Source of the DNA: Crambe crambe
Taxonomy: Eukaryota > Porifera > Demospongiae > Poecilosclerida > Crambeidae
Assembly: GCA_963924555.1 (NCBI GenBank)
Contig: OZ004584.1
Span: forward strand, 1,673,001-1,737,000
Length of the DNA: 64,000 nt
Reading direction: 5' to 3'
In this document: positions 1 to 12,493 of the stretch, piece after piece
Layout: every line of letters begins with the position of its first letter
How positions within the stretch are numbered: position 1 is the stretch's first letter
Program-made: the position numbers and the translations under genes
Notes under the pieces: generated by a model
Databases searched by the model: none
What the model was told of the DNA's origin: nothing
Seen by the model: the letters and a program-made list of their open reading frames with translations, nothing else

Positions 1-36
1 CTGTCACAATCTCATACTCTCGTATTCTGACTTGTT

Positions 37-1329
37 TCAATAGCTGTCACAATTTTCTTCTTCCTCGTATTCTAACCTGTTTTGGGTAACTATCCTTTCC
101 TCCATGCACTTCATGACCGTATGGTCCAGTTCCATAAAGTATTTATTGTGAAAGAGAGAGTCGGGCTGCTGCATATGTGCTTCCACTACCTTTGGCAGGT
201 CGACTGCTGTGATGATGCATATGTCATGTACCACTTTCCCAAGGCAACTAATGGGATTTCCCCCCTTGGGTTCGATCCAAAACGCCTTTTCGATGAAAAA
301 GCAAGGAATGTGTTTGTCGTATCCTCCTGGTACATGAGGAAGCATATATACAGTTGCATAAAAATGCTCTTCTGAGTATCTGCACAGTTTGAAGAACTCA
401 CGAAACTTCCTCATGGTTCTATTAAACACGAGAAATCTTGCAAATTTAACTGATATTGCATTGTATGATGAACTCTTATAAAATGCACTGTCATTAAATG
501 AAGGGGGTGCTAACTGTGAGAGCTTGAGGGAATAATTCTTAACACTCTCCTTCATTCGATATTCAAACTCTCGTGCTGTGAGTTTGTGTGCTTTAATGGA
601 TGAAGATCCATTTAGCTTTATGAGTCTTTCCACCATCTCCCTGTTGGTCATCAGGGGAAGCTCTTTCCCACACAAGTTGATCACATACTTCCATTTGTAC
701 TTCTCTTTGGCTCTGAACTTGACAAGATCAGTCATACAGCTCATTTGAGCTTCCATAATGGTCTCCTTTCCCCACACCACGTCAATCAATTTTGAAGGAA
801 TGATGATATTCTCAAAACAGCTAGCAATTTTTCGAAAGAAAGCTTTGTGTGGAGATTTGGCATCACAGTGGATGCAGTAGGAGTTTTGAGGTCTGTAGAG
901 GAGACGCAGCAATCTGAGTACCTGTTGGGGATTATCGTACACTACAAAGGTGAATGCTATTGGGAAAGACCTCTCTAATTTAGAGTTATACAAGTTGTTG
1001 CTGAAAGAATCTCTAAGCCAGGAACAGTTTTGCATCTTTCTCATTAATGCTTCATCTGTTAGGGCATTTCTCCATCCCGACACCAGCGACATCGTTCTAT
1101 TTATCTCTTTCTTATCTCCAGATATCACTCTACTACAATTCACTGCTACTTCAGGTTCAACAGAGGTCACGTAGCCTCTATCCCAAGCCCTGAACCTTCC
1201 GGGGGGTACTCTACACATAGCTCTAGTTTCTCCATACTGAAGCACCATCCAATAAGCATCAAACATTGTCAGAAATAGCACAACTAGTGGCAGCATACAA
1301 AGTAGGAACAATGACTTTGCTATACTCAT
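37..1329 (-). CDS. GT14-family beta-1,6-N-acetylglucosaminyltransferase-like protein (core-2/I-branching type)
   Basis: A single-exon, 430-residue protein resembling GCNT enzymes, which add GlcNAc in beta-1,6 linkage to O-glycans or polylactosamine in the Golgi. Seen: a short cytosolic tail and hydrophobic anchor at residues 7-27 (type II topology). The family core follows: FTFVVYDNPQQVLRLLR around 126-142, YCIHCDAK at 151-158, VWGKETIMEAQ near 185-195 and YVINLCGKELPLMTN at 215-229. Many cysteines and N-glycosylation sequons (NCS, NRT, NGS) fit a lumenal enzyme. The length matches the family's usual 400-450 residues. The start is the first Met before the anchor and the stop lies at the left edge. 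A paralogous copy on the same strand at 23.4-24.8 kb is broken, so this is the functional candidate. The exact linkage specificity cannot be told from sequence. Confidence 0.88.
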   Translation of the reverse strand: MSIAKSLFLLCMLPLVVLFLTMFDAYWMVLQYGETRAMCRVPPGRFRAWDRGYVTSVEPEVAVNCSRVISGDKKEINRTMSLVSGWRNALTDEALMRKMQNCSWLRDSFSNNLYNSKLERSFPIAFTFVVYDNPQQVLRLLRLLYRPQNSYCIHCDAKSPHKAFFRKIASCFENIIIPSKLIDVVWGKETIMEAQMSCMTDLVKFRAKEKYKWKYVINLCGKELPLMTNREMVERLIKLNGSSSIKAHKLTAREFEYRMKESVKNYSLKLSQLAPPSFNDSAFYKSSSYNAISVKFARFLVFNRTMRKFREFFKLCRYSEEHFYATVYMLPHVPGGYDKHIPCFFIEKAFWIEPKGGNPISCLGKVVHDICIITAVDLPKVVEAHMQQPDSLFHNKYFMELDHTVMKCMEERIVTQNRLEYEEEENCDSY

Positions 1330-1545
1330 CTTTATCTACTCTATTAAATTTATAGTAGCTAAGTTATATATTGCTAGTCATAGCCAACTGATCAATATTT
1401 CACTAGCTATGCTTGTATTGGCAAATAAAAAAATGCACTTGTAGCTGTATCGGGATTCATTAGAAGTAATACTCTATGGCTACAGAGGCATGCAGGTTGC
1501 TTATCCACAACTATGTAGAGTATTACTGTAAGTGATCAATCATCA

Positions 1546-1773
1546 CAATATTCAGACAGCAAAAAATGGGTTGATTAGTAATTTGACCCTTCAGATTCAA
1601 TACCATCAGCACCTAATATGTACCCAAAGTTTCAAGTCCCGAAAATAAATGGTACTATAATTGTTACTGTCATTATTGCTTGTTTTTTTGTTTTTTTTTG
1701 TGATCTGTAGGTGCAGCTGAAGGGTCAAATTACTAATCAACCCATTCAACCCATTTTTGCTATCTGAATATTG
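1546..1773. mobile_element. Palindromic MITE, about 228 bp
   Basis: The left arm starting CAATATTCAGACAGC and running through GGGTTGATTAGTAATTTG is repeated in inverse at 1718-1773, ending GCTATCTGAATATTG. The arms are about 55 bp with few mismatches and no coding potential between them. I see no clear target-site duplication, so the superfamily is unassigned. Confidence 0.75.
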
Positions 1774-1945
1774 ATTACCTAAAAGTGCCTTTAAATTCAG
1801 GTTTGTAATGCAGTGGTATTTGAAGTTTGACTTTTATAGATGGAGACACAGGGGAAGGATCGAACTTCCAGTCTTCCAACTTTGACAATCATACCTAGAA
1901 AACTCTGCCATAAACTGGTAGCTGTCTGAAATATGATATATTTGT

Positions 1946-3004
1946 GGGTGTATACAATCGGTGGACTGGACTACTGGACTGGACTACTGGACTGGACTAC
2001 TGGACTGGACTACTGGACTGCCCTTTCACCCGGCACATGTGAAATTATAGAAGTGTAGCTGTGCACACTAGTAATTTGTCTACCACTAGAAGTACATATC
2101 ATCCTGCATACCTCTGAATGACACTTGTTGTCTTGCACAAAAATGGTAAGGCCATAGAATCTACTAGATGAAGGTATGTTTGCTGCTTATAAGAACTAGC
2201 ATAAATAAATAAATTTGCTACTAGTTGGAAATTTTTACCCTCCCCTCCATTCCACTTCCCTCCCTCCAGTCCAGTGGTCCAGTCAGACACCCAGATAGCT
2301 ACAGGTGGTGTCACTGGTGTATGGTAGCTTTGAACCTGTATGTACTTCCTAGTGATAGTTTTGTATGGGGAGGGAGGGAAGCGGAATGGAAGGGAGGGTA
2401 GAATTTGACTAAATTTGAATAGCTTTTACAAGCAGCAAACATACCTTCATTGTATGGCCTTATGGAATTTTTGTGCAAGACAACAAGTGTCATTCAGAGG
2501 TACGTATGCAGGATGATATACTGCAATTATATTATTACATCTTCCCTCATCAGTTTGCATGCATAGTTTATAATAGCACTCCTACATCTGAGCATGTGCA
2601 GACTAATATGAATAGCTTTTACAAGCGGTAAACATACCTTCATCTAGTAGCTATAGATTGTATGGCCTTATACCATTTTTTGCGCAAGACAACAAGTGTC
2701 ATTTAGTCTGCACATGCTCAGATGTAGGAGTGCAATTATAAACTACTGCAATTTGGCATGTGAACTGATGAGGGAACTCCATTCCACTTCCCTCCCTCCC
2801 CGTACAAAACTATCCTAGGAAGTACATACAGGTTCAAAGCTACCATACACCAGTGACACCACCTGTATCTGGGTGTCTGACAGGATGATATGCACTTCTA
2901 GTGGTAAACAAACACAGCTACACTTCTATAATTTCGCATGTGCCAGGTGAAAGGGCAGTCCAGTAGTCCAGTCCAGTAGTCCAGTCCACCGATTGTATAC
3001 ACCC
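1946..3004. mobile_element. Foldback element with a 9-bp TSD (Mutator-like, non-autonomous)
   Basis: The ends are inverted copies of GGGTGTATACAATCGGTGGA. Each is followed inward by a 13-bp tandem repeat (TACTGGACTGGAC type, about four copies on the left near 1965-2018 and two on the right near 2956-2992). Further nested inverted blocks lie at 2090-2215 with 2420-2520, at 2280-2390 with 2780-2890, and at 2540-2605 with 2690-2770. The direct repeat TATATTTGT lies immediately outside both ends (1937-1945 and 3005-3013), a perfect 9-bp TSD. No ORF inside resembles a transposase. Long complex inverted repeats with a 9-bp TSD are the classical signature of Mutator-type elements; the assignment is inferred from structure alone. 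Confidence 0.85.
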
Positions 3005-3013
3005 TATATTTGT

Positions 3014-3270
3014 ATAGGTAATCACATGCTTTTGAGTATAATTGCATGAGAAACTGGCTAGGTAATTGCATAAAGCAAAGCTGAGTGCAATTTTAGACAG
3101 TTTGGAATCATGGGGGGAAGTAGGATAACATAGTAACCAAGCAAACACAAGCTTATCACTTGTCACTTGCTTTCTACTCTACAATCAAATCACCACAACA
3201 AAGAAAGAAAAAACCATAATATGCCATGTCTGGGCTCCTATGCAGTCGCGCGTAGCCACCGTGCAAATTC
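3014..3270. other. Intergenic spacer
   Basis: Between the foldback element and the Academ-like transposon I see no gene, repeat or splice-bounded exon. Confidence 0.5.
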
Positions 3271-3760
3271 TATACAGTCAATTCGCCAATGTAATTTTTC
3301 GCGTAGGTGTATTTTATTATGACGTAATTATTGCGGTACGTACTTGTAAGCGTGTTTCTCGACAGCTGAAACTGGCAGAGTGCTCGCCTCAGATCTTTGT
3401 TCTCCGGAGGAGTTTGTGTTAGATATCGCGTACAGAGCACCTGTGATATCCATACTTGCGGTAACAAGTAAGAAAACTACTGTACCAGACTAACCTGGCT
3501 TTATAGGGCTAGCACTCCACTCCACGTGATAATAAACTGGCACAGCGTGACCGAGCAGATCATGCCTGTTTATCGTCATAAAGAACTGGAACAACACAGA
3601 ACTTGGATATATTATGTAGTAAGTATTATTTAAGAAAAATGCTTAGTTTCAAACCAAAATGTATGTCAGAAAAAATTTCCTGACAAGGTTTGTAGGCAGA
3701 GTACATAGTATATTAAAGAGTTTGAAGGGAGAAATGTATAATGTGAGTGGTAGAGGGCAG

Positions 3761-6700
3761 TTACAGTTCAAAACTGTCGTCACTGTTATAATCACAGTCA
3801 CAAGAATCTCCAAAAACATCTTCCATTATGAGATTAGTGTCACTGTCATTTTCAGTCGGCTCAATCTCTTCCCTTTCCAGATCTTCCATGTGGCTGGCTT
3901 GTAATGGCAGATTTGAACAATGCTGACACGAACAGCCTTCAGAGCAGTGGTTTCCTTTCTTTCTGCATCCACAGTGAGTTGTTCGGCAACCAGCTTTACA
4001 TTTGCACCCTTTGGTTAGCAACAAAACCCTTTGCTCGATTTGTTTGATGTTATCATCACTATCCCAATCTATGGCAAGTACTCCCTCATTAATCTTCCAT
4101 CCATGTGATGAGATCTCATGTAATTGGATAATGCTCTGATCAGCTTGTCCCCACATGTCTAACACCCAGCATGACCTCTTCCAATGACGTAGTAGTGCAT
4201 CTACTGAGGGAATCATGTCATTTTCTGCACTTATTCGATCCCATACAGTTTGTCGGATGTCCTCCAACCACTTGTTGTGCGTATCCAAGGGAGATTCGTC
4301 AGTTTGAAAGCTCTGGAAGTGTGATTCAGGTGAGTTGGTATTGAATCCTGTGGCATTCTTTTTATAATATACGGTGCCAATCAGCCTGAGGAAAGCCAAG
4401 AAACCTCGTGTGTGTCCTTCATTTGAGATCGAGGTATCAGAGAGTGACTCGTGTGTGTATGTTGTTTTACCAGTGATAAATGCTGCATGTTGAAAAAAGT
4501 TTCTCATGAATGTGGCCTTTCCAATTCCTGAAAAAAAAAATGATGTGTAATCACAGCCAGTAACTACAAACAGTACTTGAATGACTTTTGAAAGTGTGGC
4601 TGGTTCAATGCTGGCTAGGTTAGGGTCATTTTTCAAAGCGGTTACAAGATGTTTCATGTGTACAAAGTGCAGTTCTTTGGATAGAATGCTGCTGATTTGC
4701 ACTAAGATCTCCTTTTCTTGATTGCACTGAAGTGGCAGACCAATCATGTACACATCAGTGTCGGGGGACTGTATCAATATTTGATTGCAATTTGTTTTCC
4801 TTGCATGTAGCCATACTCTGGTATCAGCTTCCTCGGCGTTATTGGAAAACTTAGGATCTGGTTGTGGAGTGCATGTACTGCCACCTTCTACAAACCATGC
4901 TGTATCGGACAGAGGTTCAGCAAATGCTCCAGCCACATAGAACCTTTGATTTTGTACAAGGTGAGGGTAAAGATGTTTCATCATATTCTGGGCCAAAAAG
5001 CACGTTAGATGTCTTTTGCATTGACGGCAGTGCAATACATTTTCTCTCCACTTACGACATGGAAGCTGTGAGTCTGCTTGAATTGCCTCACAAACGTGCT
5101 CAGGTGCTATTGGTGATGCTTCATCACGTTTTTTTTGCTCAAAGTATTTTGGGGTAGCCTTCAACCGCCCTGGGTTATCAAATATTAAGTGAACCTCAGT
5201 GATGCCCCTAGTAAAGTGTGAGATGATATATCTTTGTGACAAAAATCGTCCATAGTCACCAAATGTAGTGAGGCTTCCAAGAGGAGCTGTGTTTATCATA
5301 AACATCCCTTCCACTATGCAGCATTGTGGCTGCCATCCTTGTGGGTATTGTGAGAGAAAAACTTTTTGTGGAGCATTTTTGTACTATTTTTCTAAGGCTT
5401 TTGTCATGTAATGCTTTTGACCTTTCAGTGGGATCCCTTGATGGTCTGATATTGCCAGTGGTAATGCAATCAATTGTTCCCCTGCTGTTTGTATAGGATT
5501 CCCTGTACGCATGGACCATTTCAGTTTTTTTCGTAAACAGGACATTAAAATTTTTCTGTCCTTTTCTAGCTGAGAGACCCGTTTCTTTCCTACTTTTTTC
5601 GTAGAAAAGGTTAGCAATTGCTTTTTTCTCATGGGAGCTGTTGAGCTGGGTTCTCTTAGAATGTAGAAGGATATTCTGGAATGAAATTCATTCTGTCCAA
5701 TCACCCGAAAATTGAGCAGATCTGAGGTTTGCTGAGCAGTAGCAGATGTTTTGGTGAAAGGGTTCATCAGACCTCTGTTAGTAGGTGGTACTTCAAACAG
5801 TGAATATTTTTTTATGGCTGTGATCTGTGCTTTGATGTTCTCTTCTCTTTTATAATCTCTGCTGTTTGTGGTTAAATACCAGTTGTGTGTCTGTGGATGA
5901 ACTATTTCCTTGTCTGGAAATAGCTGTTGATCCAAATTTTCAAGAGTCTTAGTTCTCGATGGCAGATAGTTGACAAATCTATTGATGTAATCATGAGATG
6001 GCTGTACAATTGATGTTTTACATGATTTATTAATCAGCATCTCATGAGCTTCATCGATGGCAACTGAATGCCATGATCTTCCCCCAATACTCACCACAAA
6101 AGCACCTTGTCGAAACATAGTGAGAATGGATTGTGGCATGCAAAGTAAATCTGCTAGGTGTTGGGATATAAGTTTAGTGTAATTGTGGTGATCAAATGCC
6201 GTAAAAGTGGCAGCCATTTGTTTGATGCTGGCTACCCTCAGTGACCAATCTCCACTCCTAATGGCAAGGAAGAGCCCTATGTATGCCATGAGATCCTGAA
6301 AAACACACTGCACCCAAAATCGCCATGTTTGGATGAAAGCTTTAAACTTCTTAAAGTTTTCTGATGTCACATGATGTATTACATCTGGCGATTCTGGATG
6401 GGACAGTTTATTGGCAATAAGGGTAAGAGGGTGGGTGTGAACTTCTGACTGCTTCTCCAAGAAAACTGTAATCATAGCCCTATAGAGAGCCTCCCATACC
6501 TCCAAGAGAAAACAATGGGTCCTTTTAAATTGCCCACAGACTTGAATGGACGCAACAGGGTATCCTGCAGCTTTAGCTAGATCCTTGAAACCTGCATCAA
6601 AATATGGTTTCATGAGTGAAAGTTCATAAGCATATGCCAATCTCCAGGCATTGGAATTACCCAATCAAGCTCTTTTCCATATTCACTTTTTAGAGCTTGG

Positions 6701-9260
6701 AAGATTTCGTACAGCTTTTGATCCCCCGTGAGTACTAGATATTCCTTTTTTTTGTTCAGAATGAACTTCGTGTAAAGATCATGCAGGAGTTCAATGATGG
6801 TATCTTTGTTGTCAGACTGTGCGTCAATGACTTCCAGATATGTTACCTCAGACTTTTTGGTATGTGTCACCCTTTTCAAGTCAAAATAGGTTTGAATGTT
6901 AATAAATAATTGTCTTGAACTGGGGTCAGCCGTATCATTAACAGCCATTTTTTGTAACATGTAGCTAAACAACATGTAGCTAAACAATTCTTCTTGAATT
7001 TCCGCTACAGTATCAATCTCTGTCTGACTTGTTGCAAAGTCAACTAGTGACTTGGTATTGATGGGTGCAAGTTGCTGGGTAGTAGGTGCTGAAAGCATTG
7101 GTACCATGGATGATTGATGTATTCTTTCCTTCTCTCTACTCCAGTACGTCCTCTGCACCATGCTTTTGTTGCTGGTGATCGTATGAGGTATGTTGGAGAA
7201 AGCATTGGTGATCCTCTCTCCGGTCTTTTTCATGACAAGATATCTGCTGTATTTGAGGTAGGTGATACTGGACTGATTTGGAGCAATGATGGGACTGAAA
7301 CTGGAACAGGCTGTTGGAGTGTTGGTGTGACTGATGTTGGACTGGTGGCCATGGGTTGGAATTCGAGTGTTGGTGTGACTGACGTTGGACTGATGGCCAT
7401 GGGTTGGAGTTCGAGTGTTGGTGTGACTGACATTGGACTGGTGGCCATGGGTTGGAGTTCGAGTGTTGGTGTGACTGATGTTGGACTGGTGGCCATGGGT
7501 TGGAGTTTGAGTGTTGACGTGACTGATGTTGGGCTGAGTGTTGGTGTGACAGATGCTGGACTTGCAGCTGTGGGTCGGAGTTCAAGTGTTGGTGTTACTG
7601 ATGGATTTGCAGCCAGTTGCAACTGTGTGTGAGATTGAGCAGGTAAGAGTTCAAGTCCAGGCAGGGGTTGTACCAGTTGTACAGTGGTTCCATGCCAGCT
7701 GCTTTTATGATTATTGCATACTTGGGAAAATTTATGTAAAAAATCGATGTTGTCTGCTGATACTATGATAAAGGAACTGGAACTGAATTGATCAGTACAA
7801 GGAAGACCCAAACTCTCTATTTTAGTTTGTCTGAATCTGGATAAGGTGTCTTTTGAGGTGCATAAGCCTAGTCTGTTTAAGATTTTTATTAAGTGAGCTG
7901 ATCCCCCATGGCTCTCCACAACATCAGTAATCAGTGTATGCATAGGTAGAGAACAACGATCATCTGTGCTGAAAAGGATTGCACAAAGCAAAAAAAAATT
8001 TCTTACTGTTTTATAAAGTGTTGGATTCATTTTTAGATGTACCGATTCTATCTCTTGTGGATCTGGTTAAAGCACAGATAGCTTTCCACAGTTCTGGATT
8101 GAGCTGATCAATGATAGAGTGGATATCTAGCTTTTCATATTTACTTTAAAAATATGAACTTTTTGCTATAAATTTTTGACACTGATCATGAACCAAATCA
8201 TTCAAGTGATCAAGTACTTCACTACTTGATTCATTAGCACTTGATTTCACTGGATTTTCTGGATCCTCAACAGGTGCGGGTTTACTCTGACCAAGCTTCC
8301 ATAGGGTTTGCTGTAACATTGGTGCGAGGTCAGAGGTTTGCCTATAAAGTAAGGTGCCGTACTTTCTGACACTGCAGAAGTATTTGAGATGATGCTCCAG
8401 CTCACTTAGCAGGTTACAAAATACCCACATAGCTGTCATGTGTGTACTTTCACCCACTAAGCCACTTTTTACCAATAGTTCACTACAGTATTTTTTGAAA
8501 AGTTGGTGTACTGTCGGTAATAGCATTACTTTTCTGTGCAGTAGTTCCTGTCCAACGTAAAGTATAGTTTTATCCATGGCCAAGTTGGTCACTTGTTGTA
8601 GTGATGTGGGAGAGATGGTATGTGTTCTGTACCTAACTTTTTCAATTAGTGATTGGAGCTCGCTGTCTAGGCTTGCTTTGTTGTCACCCTTAATGATGGT
8701 TAATTGGGATTTATAACAAGTGAAACAAACCCTATCTGTGTCAGATATGTGACCGTCAAAACCAGTAGTCGTTCGTAAATGATGTTCAATAATTGCAGGG
8801 TTTGGGGAAAGTCTGGATTTCATATTCTTAAGAGAGGTGTTACAGGTGGGACAGTTGGTGTTTGGTTGTACTTGTACGTTTTGTAAAGTTGATGGTAATG
8901 ATGTTTACAAAGGGGGGTTGGAATGGGAAGAACACTCATTTTGCTTTTTAAGCCACATTCCTTTACTGCTAAGCTTATTCTATTTGCATCAGCCATGTTG
9001 CTAGAAGCAAATACATCGTTTGTACAACACCTAATACAGCATTCATTATTAATCCTTTGTTTTTCCCACCTAGGATGATAGGTGGAATTGGTGAGAACTC
9101 GTCCGACATCATCTCTGCATGGCCGGCATATGTGGTTGTCCCCTGTGATGCCCTTCTCAGCTACAAACTCACATGCCTTGATGTTCTTCCATGTTTTCAC
9201 ACGAGACATAATATGGTCATGGGGGGTATTACACAATGCACAATCTGTGGCTTTTGACAT
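3761..9260 (-). pseudogene. Academ-like transposase: zinc-binding N-terminus, XPG/PIN-like nuclease, CXC domain
   Basis: The protein runs from 9260 down to 3761 in six open blocks: 9260-8820, 8823-8146, 8030-7230, 7233-6610, 6664-5384 and 5314-3761. They are separated by apparent frameshifts (near 8822, 8050, 7232 and 6620) and in-frame stops (TAA just after codon GLY-free tail at 8146, TAG at 5384-5386). The N-terminus has paired cysteines (CALC, CRPC, CIRCC, CFTC) typical of a zinc-binding module. The block at 8030-7230 has a conserved-looking SSWHGTTVQLVQP. In the C-terminal block EEADTRVWLHA followed by IQSPDTDVYMIGL matches the XPG-I/PIN nuclease pattern of acidic residues. The end (about 4020-3900) is a CXC (Tesmin/TSO1) cysteine cluster, CKCKAGC..HCGCRKKG..C. 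Too many breaks to be active. Confidence 0.72.
7318..7590. repeat. 48-bp coding minisatellite inside the Academ-like transposase
   Basis: About five tandem copies of a 48-bp unit containing GGTGTGACTGATGTTGGACT. On the minus strand they encode a 16-residue repeat of the form TPTLELQPMATSPTSV. Copies differ at a few positions. This is a low-complexity linker expansion in the transposase reading frame. Confidence 0.85.
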
Positions 9261-9840
9261 GATCTGTATAATATATTTTTTATCAACTCAATGCTACTTC
9301 CTTCCTCATAACTAATACACCTTTAGCAAATAGCTATCTACAGTGTTCTACACTTTGTTTATAATTGTAACTACATGCATGAGTAATTAAGTACCTGCAA
9401 CGATGTGGTAAAACACTACCTCACTTTGCGGTTCGTTATATCTGTTGTGATAAGTGGGAACAGCTGCAAATTTGCTATGTAGGAAGCAGCTGCATATATG
9501 TACTATGAACTGTGTTCCGATGTGACTGCTGTTGTCAGAAAAAATTTCCTGACGAGTTTTATGCAGGTACTTAAAAGCGAGGTACCGAGAGTAGAGCTAA
9601 ATATTTGTTAAACCTAAAGAGAGTATGTTTTGGGATTTATTGCAATAAAGAAAGGAATGATTAAAAATCATATTAAGTGAAGAAAAAAATCTTTATACTT
9701 CAAGAATACAGCACTAGAAGCTTGCTAAAAAGTCCAAAATTTTGCAGATAATTTCTGGGGCGCTTTATGATCACTTCCTGTGAAAATAAATTTGTATTGC
9801 GCCCTACGGACTTCCGGTACGTTGGCGATTTGACTGTATA

Positions 9841-12400
9841 GATCTATTGCAGACCGGAAGTGACGTCATGGGCCAAAATGGCCAATTTTTTTAAGGCCGA
9901 GGTGGTCAGTTTTATAGTTTCTTAACAGCGTGTAGCGGTGATGGAATGAGAAGTTTCTTACACAATTATTTTGCTAAATGAAAGTATTTTACCGATTTAC
10001 CAACTTTTCGATGTAAGACTAGCTCCACGAAGAGAAACAGGCAGCTGACCTTGCTCCTTACCAATTTAGCAAGCTGCCTCGAGCTACGAGTTTTGCCGCT
10101 AACATTCAGCAGAAGTATTTTGCAGTTTCAAGATTCAACGAAAGGTAAGTTCAGAGTATATTCTAGAGTATTTGGACAAAAAAAGGTTGAGTGCACGTTG
10201 CGGAATGATTTGTGCCAAGTGATCAGCGTTCGAATGAAGTCATTCCGTCACGTATTTGTGGTTAATCAGCATTCTATTGACCACATCAATGGGAAGTGGG
10301 CCCTTAATCTTAAGATATACTGGGGAGAACACTGCTTTTTTACACTTGCATCTCTGTTGTACATGTTATTCAACAAGGATTCTATATGGTGCACACCTGT
10401 TCTTGGGTTCCACTTGCATATACCTTTTATTGCTTAGCTATGAGTAGATTTCTATCTGGGATGTACTCTCTAATGCAAACCACCCAGTATTTCACTTTCT
10501 TTCTTTGTCCTTTTGTCTTTCGGTGAATGTCCGACTCTCAAAGGATTTGTAGGCATGTGGTTTAAGGGGTGATTTAAGTTATACTACTGACCAATACTTA
10601 TGATCTATTTATGAAAGAAGCAATAAAAGATGCAAGCGAGTCAGAAATAAGAAGAGATGCTTGCTCAATGCCTTTTTTTTTTGGCATTTCTGTACATGTG
10701 ATAGTTGAGGGTAGAAATCAAACTTTATTCACACTTTCTACTTTTGAAAAAAGTTTGAAAGGCAGAAATTTTCATTGTAGAGCATCAAAGTAAACTTTGA
10801 CTAAAACATGAATAAATAAATTCTATCCTCGACTGTCACACAGTAAGATCATTGGCACAGATCTCATCACATGCCTAACCAAAACACTAAGGGGATGGGG
10901 GTGTCTTTTGTAATTCTTGAAAAGATACAAGATGATCTCAAAGACCATGAATCTCTAGTACCTATCAGGGTTTCATTATAGGGGGGGGGGGGGGGCCAGC
11001 ATATCTGCACACTTGTGTGTGGATTTGGCTATTAACAATGACTATGTATTGTCAATGGACATTACATCACCTATCAATATGTGCTCTAAGGACCTTCAGA
11101 GCTGGTACCTATTCCCGGAAATTTGATCTATCTATTCTTTGTAATGTCTCTTAGCCTTGGGGGACTCAGCCATGCTCATCTAACTAAGCATAGTACTATA
11201 AATGGAATAGAAGGCTTGCTGTAACTATGTCATTTAGTTAATTTACTGAAATCCCAAGGCCTCTTCTTTCACATACTATTATCTATCTCCCTTTCTGCCC
11301 CCACAGAGTTCACTTGTTGAAGTAAATCATCAAGATTGTGATCATGGCTTATGGTTTATGATTGAAAGGTGAGTGTTATAACAGTTCGTGCATGTATTGT
11401 CCTAGTATCGTCTCTTGATGTTTCAATGTCACCATGAGTAGAGAAATGAAGCTAGTGGTTTGGGGATCTGGGTACTGGCAAGGGCGTATCGAGCCGCAAA
11501 GCGGCGAGAGGGCATGCAACTAGTATAGACGGCAAAATGTAAATTGTTACTATATTTAACCACAGTTTACTGCAGTATCCAGATATATGCAGACGGAACC
11601 TAAGCTATTTATAGTAATATTTTACATTACGCCGTCTATATACAGAGCATTGGAAGTTGCATGCCCTCTCGTCACTTCGCGACTCGATAACCCTTGTAGT
11701 GCCTGCTTGGGCCCATAATATATTGTCTACATCGTGGTGCACTGGAATGATGCAGTGATATACATTTCTTTTATATTCCTTTCATATAGCTTACAGATAC
11801 AACTTGCCTCTCTAACTGAAGGAGTTTCTCTATAATTCCATGAAGATGGATGGGAGTAATAGTTTCACTCTTGTTTACAAAGAGAACATGGACCATCAGG
11901 ATGTTGAGGGTGGCAAGGATGAACTTTGGACATGACTAATTTTGGTTTTATTATTCAATAAATGAAGCACACATAACTACTTGTATAATACTTTTGCAGT
12001 TACAGTTTTTGGATATTTGGTGCATCTATCATTAAGCTACTTAGTGAGGGGGGGTGACTAATACTGTCTTGCTTGCGGAATGATTTGTGCCAAAAGTCTA
12101 CAGACCTACCTGCTTACTTTACAACGTGGTTAATTACTTCGTACAAGGAAACGAATGAACATTTCAAGAACGATGGGATAGAACACTTCTTCCTTGTTAT
12201 TTTTGTAGCTGCTCTGCTCTTATAGCTAACCGTTTTTTTTGCGGCCTGGTGTATAATTTTTCATGTAGCTAACATTATTGATAAATTCGCGGAATTAAAA
12301 ATTGCTTTGAAAAAGGAAATGTATTATTTCAATGTCACTTCCGGTCGGGTGGCTACGCGACTGTACGGGGACTCCATTTACAGCGGATTTACGTTCCGTT
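9841..12400. other. Non-coding stretch with a G tract and a MITE
   Basis: No exon chain or recognisable protein is visible. A run of 15 G lies at 10981-10995. Segments near 10195-10340 and 12068-12200 share a start (TTGCGGAATGATTTGTGCCA) and look like diverged copies of one repeat. The short ORF at 10051-10437 has no recognisable domain. Confidence 0.5.
11470..11702. mobile_element. Hairpin MITE, about 230 bp
   Basis: The left arm (GGGCGTATCGAGCCGC, then GAGAGGGCATGCAACT and TAGACGGC) is repeated in inverse on the right (GCCGTCTA, AGTTGCATGCCCTCTC, GCGACTCGATAACCC). No ORF and no certain target-site duplication. Confidence 0.7.
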
Positions 12401-12413
12401 CGAATATTCCGTA

Positions 12414-12493
12414 TGCCGTGCAAGGGAAGCGTATGCTTTGTGCTTACATACATTTATATTTAAAAACAAGGCATACGCTTCCAGTGTACGGCA
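12414..12493. mobile_element. 80-bp hairpin MITE with TA TSD
   Basis: TGCCGTGCAAGGGAAGCGTA at the left is inverted at the right (TACGCTTCCAGTGTACGGCA). TA flanks both sides (12412-12413, 12494-12495). Removing it leaves CCGTATCGACCGG, close to CCGATTATCGACCGG at the left end of R copy 2. Probably a tiny Tc1/mariner-type MITE nested in R. Confidence 0.65.

Larger units (their letters stand above)
3275..9836 (-). mobile_element. Academ-like DNA transposon, 6.56 kb, decayed
   Basis: The terminal inverted repeat reads CAGTCAATTCGCCAATGTA at the left end and CAGTCAAATCGCCAACGTA (reverse strand) at the right, about 19 bp with two differences. The tetranucleotide TATA flanks both ends (3271-3274 and 9837-9840), a plausible 4-bp TSD. 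A subterminal motif GTCAGAAAAAATTTCCTGAC occurs about 0.3-0.4 kb inside each end (near 3666 and 9536). The interior is filled by one long minus-strand transposase-like reading track. The Academ superfamily is described as encoding an XPG-type nuclease and having 3-4 bp TSDs; the match here rests on the nuclease motif and the ends, so the family name is tentative. Confidence 0.75.

Noticed and set aside
7114..7632. Plus-strand 172-aa ORF with repeated GVTDVGLVAMGWSSS
   Set aside because: Antisense shadow of the 48-bp minisatellite in the Academ-like transposase; the minus frame has the conserved flanking domains.
10051..10437. 128-aa plus-strand ORF
   Set aside because: No recognisable domain, no supporting splice context, overlaps a diverged repeat; not supportable as a gene.
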